A stretch of 7,014 bases of DNA from an uncultured Mogibacterium sp. (lineage in GTDB: Bacteria; Bacillota_A; Clostridia; Peptostreptococcales; Anaerovoracaceae), in assembly GCF_938039775.1 (NCBI RefSeq), contig NZ_CALHTQ010000179.1, positions 1 through 7,014 on the forward strand, in the 5' to 3' direction. A program made the translations under genes and the position numbers. A model generated the notes under the pieces. That model was not told where the DNA came from, did not search any database, and saw only the letters and a program-made list of their open reading frames with translations. Positions 1 to 5,443 of this stretch are shown in pieces. How positions within the stretch are numbered: position 1 is the first letter of the stretch; the number at the start of each line of letters is the position of its first letter.

Positions 1-534
1 CCACCCATTCCTGTGGAAAGTAAATACAGAAATGGTGCGGTAATGGTGTTTCAATACGAGGATGGAAGGTATGGTGCATTAATCGCTGTAGATAGCAAAT
101 TTTACGACAAGGAAACATACTATTCTTATATACAGACAGATATTAAAATGTCAAGAAAACCAAGCATTGACGATGTGCGAAAGGCGAGGATTATCGACCC
201 GAGCTTTCATAGTGAGGAATACAATTCATTTCGTGATCCAGCCTATTATTATTCCTTTGTGTACTGCATTTCTGGGTATTTAAAGAGTACTGCGACGAAG
301 CGATTTGAAAAATATAACGATAGCTTCTTTGAAATTATCGGATATTTATCCGATTGGGGAGAGTGTTGCAGTGGAACCTATGACTGCTTTGATTATTATA
401 GGCAAAAGACAAGTGATGAATTTAAAATAACTGCCATAGAAGAGCTCACTAAAAGGTTTAACGAAAATCCGGATGTTCGTACAAGCATGACTGTTGGTGA
501 AATAGACCTGGAAGCTCAAAATTATAATAGGTAG
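1..534 (+). CDS. Hypothetical protein, probably 5'-truncated by the window edge
   Basis: I do not recognise this protein. The frame is open from base 1, reading PPIP before a GTG at 13, and ends at TAG 532-534. No ribosome binding site is visible in the 12 bases before the GTG, so the gene most likely begins upstream of the window; a start at GTG 13 (173 aa) cannot be excluded. The protein is acidic and unusually rich in Tyr, Phe and Asp. It has no signal peptide or membrane segment in the visible part. The beginning (KYRNGAVMVFQYEDGRYGALIAV) looks like a small beta-barrel opening. With the later KPSIDDV pattern, it faintly recalls Imm26-type immunity and related uncharacterised Firmicutes proteins; this is a weak impression, not an assignment. 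It converges on trpB2, and both genes end at a shared hairpin. Confidence 0.6.
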   Translation, partial: PPIPVESKYRNGAVMVFQYEDGRYGALIAVDSKFYDKETYYSYIQTDIKMSRKPSIDDVRKARIIDPSFHSEEYNSFRDPAYYYSFVYCISGYLKSTATKRFEKYNDSFFEIIGYLSDWGECCSGTYDCFDYYRQKTSDEFKITAIEELTKRFNENPDVRTSMTVGEIDLEAQNYNR

Positions 535-562
535 TTTTCAATCTAGAATAAAGAATATATAT

Positions 563-604
563 AAACGCCTTCCAAGATTATTGCTAATCTTAGGAGGCGT
601 TTTT
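563..604. terminator. Bidirectional intrinsic terminator between convergent genes
   Basis: Bases 563-580 can pair with 585-602 around the loop TTGC. The stem is 18 positions long with one G-T wobble and one C-A mismatch, and its ends read AAACGCCT and AGGCGTTT. On the + strand it runs straight into a T stretch (600-604), so it should end the unknown gene that stops at 534. Read on the - strand, the same hairpin is followed by TTTATATATATTC. That is a weaker U-rich tail, lying just past the trpB2 stop codon at 640. It is therefore probably shared by both convergent genes, and more efficient on the + strand. Confidence 0.88.
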
Positions 605-639
605 GTACATATGTGAGAAATATTAACGAGAAAACCGCC

Positions 640-2028
640 TTAACCCTCGATGTTTGGAAGTGTAGCTAGGCTCGCTTCAATTTCCTCGTCGCTTGGTACG
701 TAGTCAGTCATATTGCCATCGTTAAACTGTTCGTAGGCATAGAGATCAAAGTAACCAGTTCCAGTAAGTCCAAACAGAATGGTCTTTTCTTCGCCAGTCT
801 CTTTACACTTTAGAGCTTCATCGATAGCTGACTTAATAGCATGACTGCTCTCTGGAGCTGGGAGAATACCTTCAACTCTGGCAAAGTCGCGAGCAGCTTC
901 GAAGACTTCTGTCTGTGTATAGCTTACAGCCTCGATTTCACCCTGGTGATATAGCTCAGAAACGATCGGGCTCATACCGTGGTAGCGCAGTCCGCCTGCG
1001 TGATTAGGTGCAGGGATGTAGCCACTGCCAATCGTGTACATCTTTGCCATTGGGCATACATGTCCTGTATCACAGAAATCGTAAGCATAACGACCTCTTG
1101 TAAGGCTAGGGCAGGATGCAGGCTCAGCAGCGATGAAGCGATAGTCTGCCTCTCCTCTAAGCTTTTCGCCCATGAATGGTGACATGAGACCGCCTAAGTT
1201 GCTACCGCCGCCAGCGCATCCGATAATTACATCTGGCTTGATGTCGTACTTCTTCATTGCGGTCATAGCTTCTTCACCAATTACACTTTGGTGTAGAAGT
1301 ACCTGATTTAACACGCTTCCTAGTACGTACTTGTATCCATCGCTTGTCGTAGCCGCCTCTACTGCCTCGGAAATCGCACAGCCAAGGCTTCCTGTAGTTC
1401 CAGGGTGCTCGAGAAGTATCTTTCTACCTACCTCTGTAGTTTCAGAAGGAGACGGTGTAACCGATGCACCATAAGTCCTCATAACCTCACGGCGGAATGG
1501 TTTCTGTTCATATGAAACCTTAACCATGTACACCTTGCAGTCTAGACCGAGGTAAGAGCAAGCCATGGATAGAGCAGTTCCCCACTGGCCAGCACCAGTC
1601 TCGGTTGTGACGCCTTTGAGCCCTTCCTTCTTAGCGTAGTAAGCCTGTGCTATTGCCGAGTTGAGCTTATGACTGCCGCTAGTGTTGTTTCCCTCGAACT
1701 TATAATAAATCTTGGCAGGGGTCTGGAGTTTCTCCTCAAGGCAGTAAGCGCGTACGAGAGGGGAAGGTCTATACATCTTATAAAAGTCTCTTATCTCCTC
1801 CGGAATCTCGATATATCTATCGGTATCGTTTAGTTCTTGTTCTATAAGTTCATCGCAAAACACAGGTTTCAGATCATCGAAGGTTACCGGCTTTCCAGTA
1901 CCTGGATTTACAAGTGGAGCGGGCTTATCTTTCATATCAGCTCTCACATTGTAATAGTGTGTTGGCATCTCATTTTCTTGCAAATAAATCTTATAAGGTA
2001 TTGCGCTATTGTTTGTGTTGTTTGACAT
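640..2028 (-). CDS. trpB: TrpB2-type tryptophan synthase beta chain (PLP enzyme), stand-alone
   Basis: This 462-aa protein is a fold-type II PLP enzyme of the TrpB2 (TrpB-like) branch, which joins indole and L-serine into L-tryptophan in the cytoplasm. The Schiff-base lysine is Lys121 in NNTSGSHKLNSA. ETGAGQWG (143-150) carries the catalytic Glu143. CAGGGSN (271-277) is the glycine-rich PLP phosphate loop. RPSPL (87-91) is the usual family motif before the PLP lysine. The long N-terminal segment and QWG instead of the QHG of classical TrpB fit TrpB2. The start at 2028 is chosen because AAAGGAG lies 6 nt before it. An in-frame extension back to 2181 would translate the T-box antiterminator and terminator, so it is rejected; ATG 2046 lacks a good ribosome binding site. 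No trpA or other trp gene is adjacent, so indole salvage or a partner elsewhere is implied. Control is by the upstream Trp-type T-box. Confidence 0.93.
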   Translation of the reverse strand: MSNNTNNSAIPYKIYLQENEMPTHYYNVRADMKDKPAPLVNPGTGKPVTFDDLKPVFCDELIEQELNDTDRYIEIPEEIRDFYKMYRPSPLVRAYCLEEKLQTPAKIYYKFEGNNTSGSHKLNSAIAQAYYAKKEGLKGVTTETGAGQWGTALSMACSYLGLDCKVYMVKVSYEQKPFRREVMRTYGASVTPSPSETTEVGRKILLEHPGTTGSLGCAISEAVEAATTSDGYKYVLGSVLNQVLLHQSVIGEEAMTAMKKYDIKPDVIIGCAGGGSNLGGLMSPFMGEKLRGEADYRFIAAEPASCPSLTRGRYAYDFCDTGHVCPMAKMYTIGSGYIPAPNHAGGLRYHGMSPIVSELYHQGEIEAVSYTQTEVFEAARDFARVEGILPAPESSHAIKSAIDEALKCKETGEEKTILFGLTGTGYFDLYAYEQFNDGNMTDYVPSDEEIEASLATLPNIEG

Positions 2029-2034
2029 TTTACT

Positions 2035-2041
2035 CTCCTTT
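2035..2041 (-). promoter_or_regulatory. Ribosome binding site fixing the trpB2 start
   Basis: On the - strand AAAGGAG is followed by six bases (AGTAAA) and then the ATG at 2028. It lies downstream of the T-box terminator hairpin, so translation is possible only on read-through transcripts. It rules against the longer frame that begins at 2181. Confidence 0.85.
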
Positions 2042-2081
2042 GTCATCTCATCTAATCTTGCGAAGTGTGAAAGAAAGCAAT

Positions 2082-2119
2082 AAAAAAACTCTCGTCCCCA
2101 AATTGCTGGGACAAGAGTT
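2082..2119 (-). terminator. Conditional terminator of the T-box leader
   Basis: On the - strand AACTCTTGTCCC (2119-2108) pairs over 12 positions, with one G-T wobble, with GGGACGAGAGTT (2098-2087) around a 9-nt loop. A run of seven T follows (2088-2082). The TTGTCCC arm is also the 3' strand of the antiterminator, pairing with the GCCGGG next to the T-box bulge. The two structures are therefore mutually exclusive. Confidence 0.93.
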
Positions 2120-2363
2120 GAATCTCCTGCGGTGCCACCCGGCATTGACGTAAAAACGCCCACTCCTTCGCATACTAACATATGCAGATATTGTTTACGA
2201 AGTATCTTCTCCGTCGCCCCTAATAGAGTCTAGATATTAAACTCGTTCAGTTTGCCCTCGGGAGGCCATTCAGCAAAGCGCATACAGTCTGCAATCACAC
2301 CATCTGCAAATCTCTCTTCTGCTGCATCTAAGCTTACTATTCTCCCTCAACGGTTTGTAATTT
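2082..2363 (-). promoter_or_regulatory. T-box riboswitch, tRNA-Trp type (UGG specifier)
   Basis: This is the untranslated leader of trpB2, read from about 2363 down to 2082. The T-box signature GGGTGGCACCGCAG lies at 2140-2127 and matches the family consensus AGGGTGGNACCGCG closely. Stem I is visible. GGGAG (2346-2342) pairs with CTCCC (2264-2260). A GA-rich k-turn-like AAGAGAGA precedes the distal helix TTTGCA/TGCAGA (2310-2305 with 2293-2288), whose loop is the typical GATGGTGTGAT. The specifier is read as TGG at 2268-2266, in CTGAA-TGG just before the closing CTCCC, and TGG is the Trp codon. The UGGC bulge (2137-2134) would pair with a tRNA ending GCCA, that is discriminator G73, as expected for bacterial tRNA-Trp. 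Uncharged tRNA-Trp should stabilise the antiterminator and switch trpB2 on. The T-box call is very secure; the Trp specificity is strong but made by eye. Confidence 0.95.
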
Positions 2364-2369
2364 TTTACA

Positions 2370-2398
2370 ATATTAACATCGAAATCTGTGAGAGTCAA
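2370..2398 (-). promoter_or_regulatory. Sigma-A promoter of the T-box/trpB2 unit
   Basis: On the - strand TTGACT (2398-2393) and TAATAT (2375-2370) are separated by 17 bases. That is a near-consensus housekeeping promoter and predicts a transcript start near 2363, immediately before Stem I of the T-box. No operator is evident, so control is probably at attenuation only. Confidence 0.8.
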
Positions 2399-2451
2399 CA
2401 TATTCTATAATAAATTATGTTTATGCATATAATTATTTCGTTAAATCACTA

Positions 2452-2487
2452 TATAATATTGACTTATTATCCAAATGATGTTAAGTT
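2452..2487 (+). promoter_or_regulatory. Promoter region of the NAD unit
   Basis: TTGACT at 2459-2464 is a good -35 element. With a 17-base spacer the -10 would be TAAGTT (2482-2487), which is weak (3 of 6). A perfect TATAAT lies at 2452-2457 but has no recognisable -35 at normal distance. Either element would start transcription between about 2464 and 2495. In both readings the first palindromic operator copy overlaps the core promoter or start site, as expected for repression. Only about 60-100 bp separate this region from the divergent trpB2 promoter. Confidence 0.55.
2463..2485. promoter_or_regulatory. Operator-like near-palindrome, copy 1
   Basis: The left half CTTATTATC is perfect and the right half is degenerate (TGATGTTAAG), around a central AAA. 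It lies between the proposed -35 and -10 of the NAD unit. The stretch 2464-2491 matches 2500-2527 at 22 of 28 positions with a 36-bp offset, so it is one of two tandem sites. The likely ligand is a dimeric repressor of NAD genes. The Nudix/NrtR-like protein encoded at the end of the unit is the best candidate, which is an inference. Confidence 0.65.
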
Positions 2488-2497
2488 ATGACCATAA

Positions 2498-2520
2498 AGA
2501 TATTATCAAAATGATAATAA
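2498..2520. promoter_or_regulatory. Operator-like palindrome, copy 2
   Basis: TATTATCA (2501-2508) and TGATAATA (2512-2519) are perfect 8-bp inverted arms around AAA. The right half extends to the ideal GATAATAAG. The site sits just downstream of the predicted transcript start and ends 8 bp before the pncA ribosome binding site. It is too AT-rich, and lacks a T tail, to be a terminator. A repressor bound here together with copy 1 would span the whole start region. Confidence 0.68.
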
Positions 2521-2528
2521 GTTGAGAT

Positions 2529-2534
2529 GAGGTG
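2529..2534 (+). promoter_or_regulatory. Ribosome binding site fixing the pncA start
   Basis: GAGGTG is followed by six bases (AATACC) and ATG at 2541. The in-frame GTG at 2532 is part of this ribosome binding site itself, so it is not the start codon. Confidence 0.8.
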
Positions 2535-2540
2535 AATACC

Positions 2541-3047
2541 ATGAAAAAAACATTGATTGTTGTAGACATGCAGAAGGATTTTATTGATGGAGCATTAGGT
2601 ACGAAAGAAGCAGTGGAGATAGTTCAAAATGTTAAGAATAAGATCGCTGAATATCAGTCTAGAGGTGATGAAATAATTTTTACGAGAGACACTCATAAGC
2701 AAAACTACCTTGAGACGAATGAGGGTAGACATCTTCCCGTAGAACACTGTATAGAGGGGACTGAAGGCTGGGAAATTCCGCAAGAGCTTAAAGTCGAAGG
2801 TGCTACCTATATAAATAAACCTAGCTTCGGATACACTGACTGGTACAAATTTGATCTTAAAGATGTTGAAATTATCGGACTTTGTACAGATATATGTGTA
2901 GTATCTAACGCACTTATAATCAAAGCAGCATTTCCAGAAATTGATGTTACTGTAGACGCACGCTGCTGTGCAGGAGTAACACCAGAGACACATACGTCTG
3001 CATTGACCACCATGAGATGCTGTCAGGTAAACGTAATCGGCGAATAG
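2541..3047 (+). CDS. pncA: Nicotinamidase / isochorismatase-family cysteine hydrolase
   Basis: A 168-aa cytoplasmic enzyme predicted to deamidate nicotinamide to nicotinate and ammonia. The isochorismatase-fold catalytic triad is visible: Asp9 in LIVVDMQKDF, Lys93 in INKPSFG and Cys118 in GLCTDICVVSNA. Asp50 and His52 (TRDTH) and His69 (VEHC) fit the PncA metal site. The length is slightly below most nicotinamidases but complete at both ends. The start at 2541 is set by GAGGTG at 2529-2534. It is the first gene of the NAD unit, 50 nt before the PRPP-synthetase-like gene, behind two operator copies. The nicotinate it makes needs a nicotinate phosphoribosyltransferase, and none is present unless the NAMPT-like gene downstream plays that part. 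Other hydrolases share this fold, but the D-x-H...H metal pattern and neighbours make nicotinamidase the best call. Confidence 0.87.
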   Translation: MKKTLIVVDMQKDFIDGALGTKEAVEIVQNVKNKIAEYQSRGDEIIFTRDTHKQNYLETNEGRHLPVEHCIEGTEGWEIPQELKVEGATYINKPSFGYTDWYKFDLKDVEIIGLCTDICVVSNALIIKAAFPEIDVTVDARCCAGVTPETHTSALTTMRCCQVNVIGE

Positions 3048-3097
3048 AAAAACCACATTCTTTTTTCCATAAGTTAATTAATAATGGGAGAACTTAA

Positions 3098-3901
3098 ATG
3101 ATCCGTATAAATGATAAAAAAATTGATATGAAGCATTTTCCAGACGGAACTATGCTTATAAAATACTTAGCTGATAATGAAAGTACCAAAATCACTTGGC
3201 TTTATGATAATGATGAAGAGTGCATGTTGATGTATTTCCTGGTGAAGCACTTAAGAACTCATGGGGTAAAGAGAATTGAACTACTAATGCCCTATATTCC
3301 AAACGCTAGAATGGATAGGGTAAAAGACTCCGACGAAGTATTCACGCTTAAGTATTTTGCTGAATTTATCAATGATTTAAATTTAGATAGCGTGGAGGTA
3401 CTTGATCCACATTCAAATGTCAGTACCGCGTTAATCGACAACATCTCGATTATTGAACCGACGGATATTATCTTAAATCTACTTGAAACCGTGAATAGTG
3501 ACGGAAATGCCATTCTGTTTTTTCCAGATGAGGGAGCAATGAAAAGGTATTCTCACATAGCATCAAAGTGTGATATTCCTTATGTGTTCGGAATGAAGAA
3601 TCGTGACTGGAGATCAGGGGAGATATTGGGGCTTGAAGTGCTTGGAGAAACCGATGCAGTTCCAGGCAAAAACATCCTTATTATCGACGATATTTGCTCG
3701 AGGGGCGGAACGTTTTTACATAGTGCTAAAGCTTTAAAAGCTATGAATGCTGCCGATATTGACCTATATGTGTCCCACCTCGAAAATTCAGTTTGGGAAG
3801 GCGATATGATTAGGAGTGGGCTCGTTAGAAATATTTATACAACTAATAGCATATATCGCTTCCAGGATAAGGGACCAGTTAAGGTTGTAAAGGAGTATTA
3901 G
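3098..3901 (+). CDS. Short divergent ribose-phosphate pyrophosphokinase (Prs-like)
   Basis: A 267-aa protein of the PRPP synthetase family, shorter than the usual 310-320 aa. Aligned by eye with B. subtilis Prs, HFPDGT (13-18) matches RFSDGE, and YIPNARMDR (66-74) matches YYGYARQDR of the ATP site. DPHSN (103-107) keeps the metal-linked His of DLHAPQ. K167 and R169 match the catalytic KRR loop. LIIDDICSRGGTF (194-206) is the phosphoribosyl loop. In that loop Prs has DDIIDTAGT; here the Asp and Thr that hold the 5-phosphate are Ser201 and Arg202. About 30 N-terminal residues and part of the C-terminus are missing. GGGAG lies 7 nt before ATG 3098. The next gene starts 13 nt after its stop, so the two are probably translationally linked. 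It most simply supplies PRPP to that transferase; the altered loop also allows another substrate such as ADP-ribose. Confidence 0.8.
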   Translation: MIRINDKKIDMKHFPDGTMLIKYLADNESTKITWLYDNDEECMLMYFLVKHLRTHGVKRIELLMPYIPNARMDRVKDSDEVFTLKYFAEFINDLNLDSVEVLDPHSNVSTALIDNISIIEPTDIILNLLETVNSDGNAILFFPDEGAMKRYSHIASKCDIPYVFGMKNRDWRSGEILGLEVLGETDAVPGKNILIIDDICSRGGTFLHSAKALKAMNAADIDLYVSHLENSVWEGDMIRSGLVRNIYTTNSIYRFQDKGPVKVVKEY

Positions 3902-3914
3902 AGAGGAGTTCATC

Positions 3915-5396
3915 ATGTGTGCGAATAAGATAAATCCTATGCTGCTTATAGATTTTTACAAGGCTGTACATGCCGAAATGCTACCTAAAGGAATAACAAA
4001 GTCCGTTTCATATTTTACACCGAGGATGAGCCGCGTAAAGAGATGGGACAAGGTTGTAATGTTCGGACTTCAAGGCTTTATTAAGAACTATTTAATTGAT
4101 TACTTTAATGAGGAGTTCTTCGGAAGACCTTTTGATGAAGTAATCGAAGATTATAAAAGGATTATGGATAACGCCCTTGGTAGTGAAGCTTATAAAATAG
4201 AAAAAGTGGAAGATCTACATCATCTTGGGTATCTGCCAATTGAGATTGTGGCCCTACCAGAAGGCACATTAGTTCCAATGCATGTGCCTATGTTCGGAAT
4301 TACTAATACACACCCAGACTTTGCATGGCTTCCTCAGTCGCTTGAAAGCTTAATATCTGCCGAAAGCTGGCATCCTATGATCGCTGCAACTGTCGGATAT
4401 ACGTATAGAAAGATTGTAAATGAATATTACGACAAAACATGTGATCATAATATTCCTCGTGCGAGAGCTCTAGGGGCATTTGACTTCAGAGGTGAAGAAT
4501 CTGTTGAATCTGCTGTGAAGGCTGGCGCTGGCTGGTGCTTGTCGTTCCTTAACACCGCAACTGTTCCGACTATCCCGTACCTCGAGGCTAACTACAATTG
4601 TGACTGCACGAAGGAGCCTGTAGCGTTTGGTAGCCCAAGCACCGAGCATTCGGTTATGTGTAGCAATTATGCGATAGATGGTGATGAAATAACTTTGCTC
4701 AGAAGGCTTCTTACTGAGATATATCCAAATACAAGCTTCAGTGCTGTTTTAGACTCGTATGACTACTGGAATATCATCGATAATGTGCTTCCTGAATTAA
4801 AGCCTGAAATCATGGCGCATAACGGGTGCATGCTCATGAGAGGCGATTCGGGGGACTGCGTCGAAGTCGTAACTAAAACTGTCTTCAAGCTGTGGGAGCA
4901 GTTTGGTGGAACTATAAACAGCAAGGGATACAAGGTTCTTGACCCTCATGTGAAAGCAATTTACGGTGACTCGATAACCGTTCAAAGATGCGAAGAGGTC
5001 TATAGAATTCTCGAGGAAAATGGATTTGCTTGTTCTAATGTCGCGCTAGGTGTCGGTTCGTTTTCAATGCAGTGCATCGAAGAAGATGGAGTACTGAAAC
5101 CGTTTACACGAGATACTTTCAGCTCGTGCATTAAAGCTACTTACTGCGAGATTGAGGGAAAACCATATCCTATTTTCAAGAATCCTAAGGACGGTGGATT
5201 CAAGCGGTCACAGAAGGGCTGCTGCGCTGTGTTTAAGGATGATAATGGCGAGCTTAGTTACAAGGATGAATATACTTGGGAAGAAGTATGCAGAAATCCT
5301 AAGAACGAATTAATTTCTGTTTTCAAAGATGGTAAACTTACAGTAAGTCAGACTCTAGCGGAAATAAGAGCGGTGCTACATAAAGGTGAATTTTAA
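3915..5396 (+). CDS. nadV: NAMPT-family nicotinamide phosphoribosyltransferase (NadV-like)
   Basis: A 493-aa protein, full length against human NAMPT (491 aa), predicted to join a pyridine base to PRPP in the cytoplasm. Residues equivalent to the human active site are present. Tyr15 (DFYK) and Phe189 stack the base, and Arg192 is in FRGEES. His245 in STEHS is the phosphorylated histidine. Arg309 and Asp311 are in RGDSGD. Asp352 is in GDSI, and Arg399 is in FTRD. The alignment from human Arg196 to Val221 is ungapped and puts Ala215 (NTATV) where human Asp219 (GTDTV) contacts the nicotinamide amide. Two extra residues around NCDCT follow. AGGAG lies 7 nt before ATG 3915. The family call is firm. 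Nicotinamide as the substrate is uncertain: nicotinate, or ADP-ribose pyrophosphate as donor, are alternatives given the neighbours. Confidence 0.88.
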   Translation: MCANKINPMLLIDFYKAVHAEMLPKGITKSVSYFTPRMSRVKRWDKVVMFGLQGFIKNYLIDYFNEEFFGRPFDEVIEDYKRIMDNALGSEAYKIEKVEDLHHLGYLPIEIVALPEGTLVPMHVPMFGITNTHPDFAWLPQSLESLISAESWHPMIAATVGYTYRKIVNEYYDKTCDHNIPRARALGAFDFRGEESVESAVKAGAGWCLSFLNTATVPTIPYLEANYNCDCTKEPVAFGSPSTEHSVMCSNYAIDGDEITLLRRLLTEIYPNTSFSAVLDSYDYWNIIDNVLPELKPEIMAHNGCMLMRGDSGDCVEVVTKTVFKLWEQFGGTINSKGYKVLDPHVKAIYGDSITVQRCEEVYRILEENGFACSNVALGVGSFSMQCIEEDGVLKPFTRDTFSSCIKATYCEIEGKPYPIFKNPKDGGFKRSQKGCCAVFKDDNGELSYKDEYTWEEVCRNPKNELISVFKDGKLTVSQTLAEIRAVLHKGEF

Positions 5397-5430
5397 CGGT
5401 AAATTATAATAATAATTTTGTGATGTTTTA

Positions 5431-5436
5431 AAAGGA
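5431..5436 (+). promoter_or_regulatory. Ribosome binding site deciding the nadE start
   Basis: AAAGGA lies only 1 nt before the ATG at 5438 but 7 nt before the ATG at 5444 and 10 nt before the ATG at 5447. The second is therefore preferred. Confidence 0.7.
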
Positions 5437-5443
5437 TATGGTT

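Noticed and set aside
979..2153. Several + strand open frames opposite trpB2 and its leader
   Set aside because: They are short, overlap a strongly conserved enzyme or a riboswitch on the other strand, and have no family features.
2406..2411. TATAAT on the + strand as a further promoter
   Set aside because: No -35 element at a suitable distance, and it lies more than 100 bp before the first gene in AT-rich DNA where such hexamers are common.
2532..2540. GTG start for pncA at 2532
   Set aside because: The GTG is part of the GAGGTG ribosome binding site that serves the ATG at 2541.
2595..3056. Open frame of 153 codons antisense to pncA
   Set aside because: It mirrors a well-supported gene, its translation is Cys/Phe/Tyr-rich without any recognisable motif, and it has no plausible ribosome binding site context.
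3098..5396. Phage or plasmid origin of the prs-nadV-like pair
   Set aside because: Such pairs occur in phages, but here there are no phage, replication or mobility genes in the window. The genes share spacing and style with nadE and pncA, so a chromosomal operon is more likely.
5401..5418. Inverted repeat AAATTAT-AATA-ATAATTT between nadV and nadE
   Set aside because: It is made of A and T only, in an AT-rich gap, with no T tail after a stable stem and no match to the operator pair; it is probably chance.
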